A stretch of 29,199 nt of DNA, from contig CAYTIH010000032.1 of the NCBI GenBank assembly GCA_964437825.1, positions 1 to 29,199 of the forward strand. Reading direction: 5' to 3'. Shown here piece after piece: positions 15,201 to 23,732 of this stretch. Both the position numbers and the translations under genes were made by a program. The notes below the pieces were generated by a model that saw nothing but the letters and a program-made list of their open reading frames with translations, had not been told where the DNA came from and did no database searches. This DNA comes from JBJFCE01 sp964437825 (GTDB lineage Bacteria; Bacillota; Clostridia; Lachnospirales; Lachnospiraceae). The first letter of the stretch is position 1. The number at the start of each line of letters is the position of its first letter.

Positions 15201-15226
15201 CGCCTGCTGCCGGCAGCTGATCAAAG

Positions 15227-15314
15227 AAAAAGGATATCCGGAGCATACGACATCCCTGAAGTCAGAGTTTCCTGTTCTGACCTTTGAATGTCGTTTCCCT
15301 CGGATATCCTTTTT
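15227..15314. terminator. Large nested bidirectional terminator between trxA and greA
   Basis: The outer stem AAAAAGGATATCCG (15227-15240) pairs with CGGATATCCTTTTT (15301-15314). Inside it CGACAT (15248-15253) pairs with ATGTCG (15288-15293), and GTCAG (15261-15265) with CTGAC (15277-15281). T-runs flank the outer stem on both strands, so it can end trxA and the converging greA transcript. Confidence 0.85.
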
Positions 15315-15350
15315 TATGATTTTGAATTACGTTTCAGTTACGGTCGGGCG

Positions 15351-15854
15351 CTAAAAGCTCCTGATTTTATCCTGACTGTCATCCGCCGTCTTGTCGATTT
15401 TGCGGATGACCACATAATAAGAATAGTCCTCACTGACGGTTACCTTGACACGGTCGCCCTCTTTATGCCCCATCAATGCGGCCCCGAGCGGCGATTCCTT
15501 ACTGATCAGCCCGTGCAGGGAATCCTCCCTGATCGTAGTAACCAAACGGTAGACCTCCGTTTCATCCTCCTCCTCAAAATAAACCGTTACGGTATTATTC
15601 AGACCGACCTCATCCGCACCCGATTCATCGGAAACAACCACGGCTGTCCTCACCATTCTCTCCAGATACCGGATACGGCTTTCATTCCTGTTTTTTTCTC
15701 TTTTGGCCGCATAATACTCAAAATTCTCACTTAAATCTCCCTGCGCTCTTGCCTCCTTGACCGCTTCAATCAGCTTCGGTCTCAGTACCAGTTTCCGTTC
15801 CTCGATCTCAGCCTCCATCTTGGCCACGTCAGAAGCCGTTAATTCATCATGCAT
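15351..15854 (-). CDS. greA: Transcription elongation factor GreA
   Basis: GreA rescues backtracked RNA polymerase by inserting its coiled-coil tip into the secondary channel and stimulating transcript cleavage. The 167-residue product has the N-terminal coiled coil with the tip motif GDLSENFEYYAAKREKN, whose acidic D and E pair is kept, and a C-terminal FKBP-like domain (SPLGAALMGHKEGDRVKV). Length is close to the usual 158. The start is the ATG at 15854 with GGAGGG 5 nt ahead. The frame is open further upstream to 15992, but that part overlaps the 79-residue gene in another frame and has no Gre character. Clostridia often have more than one Gre paralog, so the exact name is slightly uncertain. 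Confidence 0.88.
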   Translation of the reverse strand: MHDELTASDVAKMEAEIEERKLVLRPKLIEAVKEARAQGDLSENFEYYAAKREKNRNESRIRYLERMVRTAVVVSDESGADEVGLNNTVTVYFEEEDETEVYRLVTTIREDSLHGLISKESPLGAALMGHKEGDRVKVTVSEDYSYYVVIRKIDKTADDSQDKIRSF

Positions 15855-15867
15855 ATTTTCCCTCCGG

Positions 15868-16107
15868 TTATTCCCTGTCCGGTATATGATGCCCCAGATC
15901 CGTATACATATCCAGAAGCCCCACAGTTTCGTTGGCGGGCCTTCCGTACATGTGGCAGCACTTGTGGGACACGTTTTTTTCCTCCTGCGCATTCTCGTCC
16001 ATAATGACGCTCATCCGCATCACGCCCAGACCGGATTCCGCATCCAGATGCTTCATAACTTCTTCGATCATGCGTTCATTGATTTCCTGATTGTCCAAGG
16101 CTTCCAC
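15868..16107 (-). CDS. Small conserved-looking Cys/His protein
   Basis: A 79-residue protein of unknown function in the gap between the second ABC subunit gene (ends 16122) and greA (starts 15854), read the same way. It begins with GTG at 16107, with AGGAAAAG about 11 nt ahead. It is acidic, with a helical first half (EINERMIEEVMKHLDAESG) and a second half containing SHKCCHMYGRPANE and DLGHHIPD, whose Cys and His residues could bind metal. The tight fit between neighbours and the directional context favour a real gene. The family is not recognised. Confidence 0.55.
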   Translation of the reverse strand: MEALDNQEINERMIEEVMKHLDAESGLGVMRMSVIMDENAQEEKNVSHKCCHMYGRPANETVGLLDMYTDLGHHIPDRE

Positions 16108-16121
16108 ACTTTCTGCTTTTC

Positions 16122-18056
16122 CTAAGCCGTCACTGTATTTCCGGTATATAGCTGATAATATTTTCCCTTAGCGGCAATCAGCTGGTCATGAGTGCCTCGC
16201 TCAATAATGCGTCCCTGCTCCAGTACCATAATGCAGTCGCTGTTTTTAACTGTGGAAAGACGGTGCGCAATGACAAAGGTTGTTCTGCCCTCCATCAAAG
16301 CATCCATTCCCTTTTGTACCAGTTTTTCCGTTCTGGTATCAATGGAGCTTGTAGCCTCATCCAGGATCAGTGCGGGAGGATCTGCGATTGCCGCTCTGGC
16401 AATAGCCAGAAGCTGTCTCTGGCCCTGACTTAAATTAGCGCCGTCCCCATGCAGCATGGTTTGATACCCTTCCGGAAGTCTCTGAATAAAGCCGTCGGCG
16501 CTGACCAGCTTTGCGGCTCTGATTACCTCCTCATCCGTTGCATCCAGCTTGCCATAACGGATATTCTCCATTACCGTATCCGTAAACAAATGAGTGTCCT
16601 GTAAGACAATACCGAGCGATCTTCGCAGATCCGCCTTTTTGATCTTATTCACATTAATACCGTCATAACGGATTTTTCCGTCCTGAATATCATAAAAACG
16701 ATTGATCAAATTGGTAATTGTGGTTTTTCCGGCACCGGTTGCACCGACAAAGGCAATCTTCTGTCCCGGCTTTGCATACAGCTCCACATCATGAAGAATG
16801 ATCTTGTCATCACGATAGCCAAAATCCACATGATCGAAGACAACGTTGCCCTCCAGCCTCTGATAGGTTGTCGTTCCTTCGTTTTTGTGGTAATGCTTCC
16901 ATGCCCAAACGCCGGTTCTGACACTGCTCTCTGTAAGGCTTCCGTCCGGTGCCTCCACTGCGTTGACCAGTTCCACATAGCCGTCATCCACCTCCGTTTT
17001 CTCATCCAGAAGCTTAAAAATACGATCCGCACCGGCAAGTGCCATGATAATACTGTTAAACTGCTGACTCACCTGATTGATTGGCATGTTAAAGGATTTA
17101 TTAAAATTAAGGAAGCTTGCCAAGCCGCCCAATGTAAGTCCGGAAATTCCGGTAAGCGCAAGCAGACCGCCGACGACGGTACATACCACATAGCTTAAAT
17201 TTCCAAGCTGTGAGTTAATCGGTCCCATCACATTACCAAACATGTTGGCATGATATGCGCTGTCAAACAGCCGGTCGTTCAGTTCGTTGAACTTCTCTTT
17301 TGCCTCCTCCTCATGACAGAATACCTTGACCACCTTCTGACCGTTCATCATTTCTTCCACATATCCGTTTACCTTACCGATATCCTTCTGCTGGGACAGG
17401 AAGAAACGGCTGCTCAGGCCTCCTACCTTTTTGGTGGCAGCCAGCATAATGGTTACCATAACCAATGTTACCAGCGTTAACGGAATGCTGAGCACAAACA
17501 TATAAAAAAGAACGGCAGCCACAGTAATCGTACTGTTGATCAGCTGGGGAATACTCTGACTGATCATCTGGCGCAGAGTATCAATATCGTTGGTATACAT
17601 GGACATAATATCGCCATGTGCATGTGTATCAAAGTATTTGATCGGAAGACTTTCCATTTTCTCAAACATAGCATTTCGCAGATTTCTCATCACTCCCTGC
17701 GTTACGGCTACCATGATACGCGCCTGCGCGAATGTTGCGGCAACACCGCAGGCATAAATCACAGCAACCCTTGCAATGGCATTTGCAAGAGATCCGAAAT
17801 CAGGATTCTCTTTTCCGATTAACGGCCTGATATATTGATCAATCAGAGTCTTCATAAACATGGTTCCCTGGGTGCTTGCATACACATTGATCATAATACA
17901 AATCACAACCAGGATACAATGCGGCGTATAGTTTTTCAGTACAAACGCCATCAGCCGCCGGAAAATGCGGCCCGGATGATCGATCTTGGGTCTGGGGCCT
18001 CTCGGACCTTTGGGACCGGGGCCCTGATTTACCTTCGGTTTTCTTTCTTCTGCCAT
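16122..18056 (-). CDS. ABC exporter half-transporter, catalytically canonical subunit
   Basis: A 644-residue fused membrane/ATPase subunit of a heterodimeric exporter of the BmrCD/TM287-288 type, probably exporting drugs, peptides or lipids. It has a proline- and glycine-rich N-terminus (about 30 residues), six membrane helices, then the ATPase: Walker A GATGAGKTTI, signature LSQGQRQLLAIARA, Walker B ALILDEATSS with the catalytic Glu, and H-loop IAHRLS. The signature departs from LSGGQ, as expected for the partner that lends its signature to the degenerate site. Only 2 nt separate it from the upstream subunit gene, and GGAGAG precedes its ATG. It is the third gene of the marR unit. Confidence 0.93.
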   Translation of the reverse strand: MAEERKPKVNQGPGPKGPRGPRPKIDHPGRIFRRLMAFVLKNYTPHCILVVICIMINVYASTQGTMFMKTLIDQYIRPLIGKENPDFGSLANAIARVAVIYACGVAATFAQARIMVAVTQGVMRNLRNAMFEKMESLPIKYFDTHAHGDIMSMYTNDIDTLRQMISQSIPQLINSTITVAAVLFYMFVLSIPLTLVTLVMVTIMLAATKKVGGLSSRFFLSQQKDIGKVNGYVEEMMNGQKVVKVFCHEEEAKEKFNELNDRLFDSAYHANMFGNVMGPINSQLGNLSYVVCTVVGGLLALTGISGLTLGGLASFLNFNKSFNMPINQVSQQFNSIIMALAGADRIFKLLDEKTEVDDGYVELVNAVEAPDGSLTESSVRTGVWAWKHYHKNEGTTTYQRLEGNVVFDHVDFGYRDDKIILHDVELYAKPGQKIAFVGATGAGKTTITNLINRFYDIQDGKIRYDGINVNKIKKADLRRSLGIVLQDTHLFTDTVMENIRYGKLDATDEEVIRAAKLVSADGFIQRLPEGYQTMLHGDGANLSQGQRQLLAIARAAIADPPALILDEATSSIDTRTEKLVQKGMDALMEGRTTFVIAHRLSTVKNSDCIMVLEQGRIIERGTHDQLIAAKGKYYQLYTGNTVTA

Positions 18057-18058
18057 GA

Positions 18059-19807
18059 TTACAGCTCTCCTTTCTCATCAAAATCGCCGCTTCCCGATGT
18101 CTGGGATTCGTAGACCTCTCTGTATATTTCATTATTTTCCAGCAGCTCCTCGTGCGTTCCAAAGCCCGCTACTTTCCCTTCTTCCATGACGATAATCCGG
18201 TCGCAGGTTTGAATGCTTGAGACTCTCTGCGCGATAATCAGCTTTGTGGTTCCGGGAATCGATTTGGCAAATGCCTCCCTGATTTTGGCATCCGTTGCCG
18301 TATCCACCGCGCTGGTGGAATCGTCCAGAATCAATATTTTGGGCTGCTTTAACAATGCCCTTGCGATACACAGACGCTGCTTTTGTCCGCCGGATACATT
18401 GGTACCGCCCTGCTCGATATAAGTATGATATCCCTCCGGCATTTTCCGGATAAACTCGTCGGCGCATGCAAGCTCACAGGCATGCCTGCATTCCTCCTCG
18501 CTTGCATCCTTTTTTCCCCAGCGGAGATTTTCGAGGATCGTACCGCTGAACAGGACATTGCTTTGCAGCACCACAGCTACCTGATTGCGCATTGCCTCCA
18601 GATCATATTCTCTGACGTCTCTGCCGCCTACCAGCAGTTCTCCCTCCGTCACGTCATACAGACGGCTGACCAGATTCACCAGACTGGACTTGGCGCTGCC
18701 CGTACCTCCCAGTATCCCGATCGTTTCACCGGAATTGATCTTGAGATTGATATCCTTAAGTACCGGTTCCTTTGCATTTTTATGATATCTGAAGGAAACA
18801 TTTCTGAATTCAATGCTTCCGTCTGAAACATCATATACCGGTTCCTTGGGATTTTTCAGCTGTGTTTCCTCATTTAATACCTCCGTGATACGCCTGGCGC
18901 TTGCCAGCGACATTGTAATCATGACGAAAATCATGGACAGCATCATCAGATTCATCAAAATATTCATGCAATAGGTGATCAGGCTCATCAGCTGTCCCGT
19001 GCTTAACGAATCGCTGACAACCATCTTTGCCCCAACCCAGCTGATTAACAAAATGCAGCTGTATACGGCCAGATTCATGGCAGGATTATTCCATGAAATA
19101 ATGTTTTCCGCCTTCGTAAATATTTGATAGATATTACCGCTCGCCCTTTTAAACTTCTGGTTTTCGTAATCCTCTCTGACATATGCCTTTACGACTCTGA
19201 TTGCAGAAACATTTTCTTCCACGCTTTCATTCAAATCGTCATACTTGGGAAACGCCTGCGTAAAATGTTTCATTGAACTGGTCACAATAATTGCCAGAAT
19301 GATACCCAGTATGATGACTGCCGTCAAATAAATACTGGCAAGCCGCACACTGATCAAAAAGGACATGACCATAGCGCAGATCAGGCTGACCGGCGCACGC
19401 ATACACATACGCAGAAGCATCTGATATGCGTTCTGCATATTCGTGACATCCGTAGTCAATCTGGTTACCAGACCTGACGTGCTGAATTTATCAATATTCG
19501 CGAAGCTAAAGGTCTGAATATTTTCAAACATCGCCTTTCTCAGGTTTCTCGCAAAGCCGGCAGAGGCTCTTGCACCATATTTTCCTCCCATAATACCGAA
19601 GGTCAGACCGGCAAGCGCAGCCAAAGCCATACAGCCGCCCATCAGATAGACATGATTCATATTCCCTACTTCCACGCCCTGATCGATAATGGAGGCCATC
19701 ATAATCGGGATAATCATTTCCATGAGTACTTCTAATATCATGAAGACCGGCGTGATCAATGAATCCCGTTTAAACTCCTTTATCTGTGCCCCTAATGTCT
19801 TTAGCAT
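18059..19807 (-). CDS. ABC exporter half-transporter, degenerate-site subunit
   Basis: A 582-residue partner subunit with six membrane helices and an ATPase domain. Walker A reads GGTGSAKSSLVNL, the signature is the canonical VSGGQKQRLCIARAL, but Walker B ends LILDDSTSA with Asp where the catalytic Glu would be, and the H-loop reads IIAQRVSS with Gln for His. So one of the two ATP sites of the heterodimer (this Walker A/B with the LSQGQ of the partner) is predicted to bind but hardly hydrolyse ATP. Its ATG (19807) overlaps the end of marR by seven bases, with AGGAGG 7 nt ahead, which implies translational coupling to the regulator. Confidence 0.93.
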   Translation of the reverse strand: MLKTLGAQIKEFKRDSLITPVFMILEVLMEMIIPIMMASIIDQGVEVGNMNHVYLMGGCMALAALAGLTFGIMGGKYGARASAGFARNLRKAMFENIQTFSFANIDKFSTSGLVTRLTTDVTNMQNAYQMLLRMCMRAPVSLICAMVMSFLISVRLASIYLTAVIILGIILAIIVTSSMKHFTQAFPKYDDLNESVEENVSAIRVVKAYVREDYENQKFKRASGNIYQIFTKAENIISWNNPAMNLAVYSCILLISWVGAKMVVSDSLSTGQLMSLITYCMNILMNLMMLSMIFVMITMSLASARRITEVLNEETQLKNPKEPVYDVSDGSIEFRNVSFRYHKNAKEPVLKDINLKINSGETIGILGGTGSAKSSLVNLVSRLYDVTEGELLVGGRDVREYDLEAMRNQVAVVLQSNVLFSGTILENLRWGKKDASEEECRHACELACADEFIRKMPEGYHTYIEQGGTNVSGGQKQRLCIARALLKQPKILILDDSTSAVDTATDAKIREAFAKSIPGTTKLIIAQRVSSIQTCDRIIVMEEGKVAGFGTHEELLENNEIYREVYESQTSGSGDFDEKGEL

Positions 19808-20298
19808 GTCTCTTCCTCCTTGCTCCTTAAATTCTCCTTTGATTTATCAAGCTCACTGCTTAATCCTTCCAGGTTGCCGTGCACCTTCGCAAGGAGCCTG
19901 AACAATTCCGCCTGCTCCGTATCGCTCATCCCCCGGAGCATTCTGTCCTCCATCATTTTCATATGCTCTTGCACCTGCATATGATCCCTTCCGGCAGGCT
20001 CCGTCATCGTAATCCGTTTCAGTCTCCCGTCCCTGTCCACACAGTTTCTGGTAATTAATCCGTTTTTCTCCATGACCTGCAGGGTATTGGTTGCAGTTGC
20101 CCTTGAAATTTTAAACTCTTCTTCAATATTTTTCTGATAGACCGGTTGTTCCTGATGGCGGTACAAATATCCCATAATTCCCGCCTGCAGCTGCGTCAGC
20201 GGCGGCTTACCGGTAACCGGATGTGATTTCCGGATGATTGTTTTTGTCAGATTATGGATTCGCCTGAGTTCAAATCCCAGCATCTTCGTCTCTGCCAA
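19801..20298 (-). CDS. MarR-family transcriptional regulator
   Basis: A 165-residue winged-helix regulator, most likely the repressor of its own unit with the two ABC subunits. The MarR core is visible: dimer helices at both ends, the recognition helix region EEEFKISRATATNTLQVMEK and the wing CVDRDGRLKRITMTEPAG. The start is TTG at 20298, with GGGAG nine bases ahead; an in-frame ATG at 20283 is less well placed. Two dyads at 20321-20357 sit between the promoter and this start and fit autorepression. The overlap with the next gene ties regulator and exporter together. Confidence 0.93.
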   Translation of the reverse strand: MAETKMLGFELRRIHNLTKTIIRKSHPVTGKPPLTQLQAGIMGYLYRHQEQPVYQKNIEEEFKISRATATNTLQVMEKNGLITRNCVDRDGRLKRITMTEPAGRDHMQVQEHMKMMEDRMLRGMSDTEQAELFRLLAKVHGNLEGLSSELDKSKENLRSKEEETC

Positions 20299-20320
20299 TT
20301 CCGTTTACTCCCTTAATTTT

Positions 20321-20357
20321 GTTAGTCTGCTAACTTTTTATGTTAGCCTACTAACAT
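20321..20357. promoter_or_regulatory. Two tandem MarR operator dyads
   Basis: GTTAG-TCTG-CTAAC at 20321-20334 and ATGTTAG-CCTA-CTAACAT at 20340-20357 share the same half-sites and 4-nt spacer. Their centres are 21 bp apart, two helical turns, so dimers would bind the same face. The second overlaps the -10. Confidence 0.8.
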
Positions 20358-20382
20358 TATCTCTTTTTTGATTATTTGTCAA
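20354..20382 (-). promoter_or_regulatory. Promoter of the marR-ABC unit
   Basis: On the minus strand a consensus TTGACA (20377-20382) is followed after 17 nt by TAATGT (20354-20359); GATAAT at 20356-20361 with a 15-nt spacer is the alternative. Both candidate -10s lie in the operator. Confidence 0.65.
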
Positions 20383-20450
20383 TATCTTTATTTTTCTTTT
20401 CGGATGACATTTTCCGGATGATACAAAATTTTACTTTTCCGGATAATACA

Positions 20451-20512
20451 AAAAACATGCCATATTTGCAGGCGGAACTGATTTTCTCGCTTTCCGTCTT
20501 CCAATATGGCAT
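20451..20512 (-). terminator. Terminator after the cytidylate-kinase-like gene
   Basis: ATGCCATATT (20457-20466) pairs with AATATGGCAT (20503-20512), with an inner GGCGGAA/TTCCGTC stem. On the minus strand it is followed by GTTTTTTG. It ends the amino-acid transporter unit, 34 nt after the kinase-like stop codon. Confidence 0.75.
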
Positions 20513-20546
20513 ATCTCTGAATCATATATTGTGATCACTTAGGATC

Positions 20547-21140
20547 TCATAAAAATACATTCCGTACCACTGTGCACAAAATCCGCGCCGTTTTTTCGGC
20601 TCCGAACTTACTGCTGTCTATCATCAGATCCCTGTGATCAAAAACTTCCCGGATTCCCTCGCAGTAACGAAGTCTGTATATCTCACGCGCTTTATCCACT
20701 TCACGAATCATTCTTCTGGCCGTCTTCTCATCCATGCCGAGTTTTCCGGTACAGTTCTTCACCCGCTCCTCCACCGGCGCATAGATATAAATATTCAATA
20801 TACGGTCAAAATCCCGTAAAATACTATCCGCACAGCGTCCTACGATAATACAGGATTCCTTTGCCGCCAAATCCCTGATGATATTGGTCTGGACTGCAAA
20901 AATCTCCTGTTTCATACTGACGAGTCCCATTCCGAGCGGATATTTCCTGCTGGTAAAAATAGAACCCGCTTTTTCCTCCGAGTCGCTGATCTCAGGCACC
21001 GGCTGACCCATACGATTTGCGGTAGCTTCCACAATGTCACGGTCATAGAACGGTATTCCAAGCTCCTGCGACATCTCCTGTGCAATGGTCCTGCCCAGAC
21101 TTCCGAATTGTCTGGATATGGTCACGACATATTTTTCCAT
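20547..21140 (-). CDS. Cytidylate-kinase-like family protein (P-loop)
   Basis: A 197-residue protein of the cytidylate-kinase-like family, common in clostridia and without an established substrate. The start ISRQFGSLGRTIAQEMSQEL is the altered P-loop (Arg in place of the Walker lysine), followed by IPFYDRDIV. CIIVGRCADSIL and VDKAREIYRLRYCEG follow, the latter resembling the LID region with its arginines. Length and order match the C-terminal domain of the MATE fusion at 26668-28719, also 197 residues. GGGAG stands 7 nt before the ATG. It lies 53 nt after the second permease gene, and the first terminator comes only after it, so it is probably the last gene of the amino-acid importer unit. 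Confidence 0.85.
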   Translation of the reverse strand: MEKYVVTISRQFGSLGRTIAQEMSQELGIPFYDRDIVEATANRMGQPVPEISDSEEKAGSIFTSRKYPLGMGLVSMKQEIFAVQTNIIRDLAAKESCIIVGRCADSILRDFDRILNIYIYAPVEERVKNCTGKLGMDEKTARRMIREVDKAREIYRLRYCEGIREVFDHRDLMIDSSKFGAEKTARILCTVVRNVFL

Positions 21141-21193
21141 ACAAATTCTCCCTTTCAGCGCATTTTACTGCGAATTTCTATCGCGCATCGTTC

Positions 21194-21955
21194 TCAGCTC
21201 CTGACCACGGCCGGTTTCTTTTTGCGCTTTTGCATATAACGGACAATGCATGAAATTGTGAAATTGATCACAAAGTAAATCATAGCGGCAAAACCAAATA
21301 ACACAAAGACATCGGATACATGGATGGCATTTGAGCCGTTATAACGGTTTGCTGCGGACAAAATCTGTTTTACCCTTGCCATCAGCTCTATTGTCGCAAC
21401 GTTTGCCAGATAGGAAGAATCCTTGATCGTCGTGACAATCTGACTGAGCAGCGTCGGAATGATATTCCGGTACGCCTGCGGCAAAACAATGTGAATCATG
21501 ATCCGGACAATATGAAAGCCCTGCGAATATCCCGCTTCAAACTGTCCGTGTGCAACAGAGTTAAGACCCCCTCTGACAATTTCCGCAATGACTGATGAAG
21601 TAAATAAAATCAGTGCAACGCAGGCCTTGAATAACAGCTTCACATTGACGGAGGTCAGACCGAACATGGCGCGATTCAAAAATTTCGGGCAGGGACAAAA
21701 CACCAGACATATGAAAATCCACAACAATAACGGCGTATTACGGAACAGTTCGATATAAGCAACCGCAATCCACTTAAAAATCTTATTTTTAGGACTGTTA
21801 CAATAATTCCGAAGCAGCGCCAGAATCGATCCGATCAAGATGCCAAACAGCACTGCCGCAACGGATATCATTAACGTAAATGCAACACCTTTCATGATAT
21901 AGATCAGGATTGCATGATTTTTCAACATGGATAAACTGCTCTCTAACGTGCTCAT
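21194..21955 (-). CDS. Amino-acid ABC transporter permease (second subunit)
   Basis: A 253-residue inner-membrane permease of the polar amino acid family (His/Glu/Gln type). It has about five membrane helices and the ATPase-coupling EAA loop QFEAGYSQGFHIVRIMIHIV followed by LPQA. It pairs with the product of the gene just upstream as the two halves of the channel. Its ATG follows the TAA of that gene with no spacing at all, so translation is probably coupled. The C-terminal end is basic (RKKKPAVVRS). Glutamate or aspartate is the most likely substrate by similarity, but this is not proven. Confidence 0.92.
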   Translation of the reverse strand: MSTLESSLSMLKNHAILIYIMKGVAFTLMISVAAVLFGILIGSILALLRNYCNSPKNKIFKWIAVAYIELFRNTPLLLWIFICLVFCPCPKFLNRAMFGLTSVNVKLLFKACVALILFTSSVIAEIVRGGLNSVAHGQFEAGYSQGFHIVRIMIHIVLPQAYRNIIPTLLSQIVTTIKDSSYLANVATIELMARVKQILSAANRYNGSNAIHVSDVFVLFGFAAMIYFVINFTISCIVRYMQKRKKKPAVVRS

Positions 21956-22684
21956 TTATGCCACCGTCCTTTCCGAATCGGTCTTTGCGGCAACAGTCAG
22001 TTTTCTGTCCCGTTTCTTCAAAGACATCTCCCATGCGCTTGCCAGCGTAGAAAGCGGAAAGCATACGATAAAGAACAACATACCGCTGACGAGATAGGCC
22101 GGTGCATACGCGCCGCCGGTATTTTCTCCGGTTACAAAGCTGTAAGTCAGCGAAATCAAATCCGCTCCTCCTACGATATACAAACAGGAAGTATTCTTGA
22201 TCAAATTGACAACCTGATTTACCATGGGCGGCAGGATAATCTTAATACTCTGCGGTAAAATAATATAGTACATCTTGCCGATGTAGCCAAAGCCCTGAGC
22301 CCCGGCCGCTTCGAATTGTCCCTTCGGAATCGCTTCAATTCCGGCGCGGATAACCTCCGACATATAAGCTCCGTGATAAATTCCAAGGGAAAGAAATCCT
22401 GTTATGAGTATTCCGAGACTGTGTCCCGAAAACGCCAATGCATAATATAAAAAGCATAACTGCAAAAGCAGAGGCGTGTTCTGAATCAATTCCACATAGA
22501 CTCTGCTGATGATCTTGAATGATTTCCTGCCGCATGTCGCCATCAGTCCAAAAATAATACCGAGCAGCAGTGAAATGATGAGACCGAACAAAGCTGTCTT
22601 GGCGGTATTGCCCAAGCCGAGCAGGAATGTTTTTCGATACAGCCATACTTTCTCCCATGCTCTTGCTGAAAAGATTCCGGACAT
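21956..22684 (-). CDS. Amino-acid ABC transporter permease (first subunit)
   Basis: A 242-residue permease with about five membrane helices (GLIISLLLGIIFGLMATCG is one) and the EAA loop QFEAAGAQGFGYIGKMYYII followed by LPQS. It is the partner of the next permease. AGGAGG lies 7 nt before the ATG. It is separated from the binding-protein gene by a 97-nt gap with a GC-rich hairpin. Confidence 0.92.
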   Translation of the reverse strand: MSGIFSARAWEKVWLYRKTFLLGLGNTAKTALFGLIISLLLGIIFGLMATCGRKSFKIISRVYVELIQNTPLLLQLCFLYYALAFSGHSLGILITGFLSLGIYHGAYMSEVIRAGIEAIPKGQFEAAGAQGFGYIGKMYYIILPQSIKIILPPMVNQVVNLIKNTSCLYIVGGADLISLTYSFVTGENTGGAYAPAYLVSGMLFFIVCFPLSTLASAWEMSLKKRDRKLTVAAKTDSERTVA

Positions 22685-22710
22685 TGCTTTTCCTCCTTCT
22701 GCTTCTTTTT

Positions 22711-22746
22711 GAAAAGAAAAGGAACTCCGGCCGGCGAAGCCCCTTC
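22711..22746 (-). terminator. Intercistronic hairpin between binding protein and permease genes
   Basis: On the minus strand GAAGGGG-CTTCG pairs with CGGAG-TT-CCTTTTC (22716-22746), followed by TTTTC. It looks like a partial terminator or an mRNA-stabilising stem. Such stems are typical where the binding protein must be made in excess over the permeases. Confidence 0.55.
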
Positions 22747-22781
22747 TCCCTCATACCTGATCAAGGATCTTTACTTTTCTT

Positions 22782-23732
22782 TTAGTCCAAACCGTTTTCG
22801 GCAATCAACGCATCCACGGTGCCGTCCGCAATCCATCCCTGTATCAGCTCATCCACCAGTTCGGAAAAGCCGGAATCCTTGGTAGTTGCTACACCGTATT
22901 CCTGAGGTGCAAATTCATTTTCGATATAAGAACGTCCCTCGGTCTTGTAAATAGCCAGAATAGATTTATCCACACAGAATGCATCCACTTCACCGGCGCT
23001 TAAAGCGGTAGAAATGGCGGGATAATCGTCATACTGCTGGAATTTTATGTTTTCCGTCCAGGTTGCCGGATCAAAGGTTTCTTCATCAAAATTGTCACCG
23101 CTGATCAGTCCCGCCTCAATCATGGCTTTTACAAGAGATTTGGCAGAAGTAGATCCGGAAGAAACGCCCACCGTCTTATCCACCAGACCGCTCAGGTCGG
23201 TAATTCCCGATGAATCCTCTATAAGCACTGTTACATGATCGGTAAAGTAAGGCGTTGAGAAATCCCAGCTTTTCCTTCTTTCCTCGGTGATGGTAAAGGT
23301 CGCAAGTACACAGTCGATATCGCCGGAATCGAGAAGCTCCGTTCTGGTTGCAGCGGTAACTGCGGTAAATTCACAATCAACGCCGAGATATTCCGCGATT
23401 TTCTTTGCAAGCTCAATTTCCAGACCGGAATATTCCTCGGTCAGCGGATCCTGATATCCGAACCCGATGACCGCATTCTTTACACCGACTCTTAACACAC
23501 CACGGTCAATGATCGCCTGTACGTCCTCGGCCATTTCATCCGTACTGTCCGCTGTATCCTGTTCCGGTTCCTTTGCAGGCTCCTGCGCGGTATCAGCGCC
23601 AGACTCTTCGGAAGTCTCCCCGGCCGCTGATGCCTCCTGTTCCTTGTCGTCACTGCCTCCGCAGCCTGCCAGTAAGGATACCGACATGGTAAGCGCAAGC
23701 ATAAGGGCTCCAAATTTCTTTAATTTTCTCAT
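22782..23732 (-). CDS. Amino-acid ABC transporter substrate-binding lipoprotein
   Basis: A 316-residue binding protein of family 3 (polar amino acids). The signal peptide ends in the lipobox LLAGC with Cys24 as the lipid anchor. An acidic, low-complexity linker of about 45 residues (rich in E, D, A, S) follows. The two-lobe domain starts at about residue 75: IDRGVLRVGVKNAVIGFGYQ, YSGLEIELAKKIAEYLG and the hinge region FSTPYFTDHVTVLI. By similarity the substrate is glutamate, aspartate or glutamine. GGAGAG lies 6 nt before the ATG. The start codon overlaps the stop of the repeat-encoded frame upstream (ATGA). Confidence 0.93.
   Translation of the reverse strand: MRKLKKFGALMLALTMSVSLLAGCGGSDDKEQEASAAGETSEESGADTAQEPAKEPEQDTADSTDEMAEDVQAIIDRGVLRVGVKNAVIGFGYQDPLTEEYSGLEIELAKKIAEYLGVDCEFTAVTAATRTELLDSGDIDCVLATFTITEERRKSWDFSTPYFTDHVTVLIEDSSGITDLSGLVDKTVGVSSGSTSAKSLVKAMIEAGLISGDNFDEETFDPATWTENIKFQQYDDYPAISTALSAGEVDAFCVDKSILAIYKTEGRSYIENEFAPQEYGVATTKDSGFSELVDELIQGWIADGTVDALIAENGLD

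Noticed and set aside
15855..15992. N-terminal extension of greA
   Set aside because: It has no Gre character and overlaps another gene in a different frame; the ATG at 15854 has an excellent SD.
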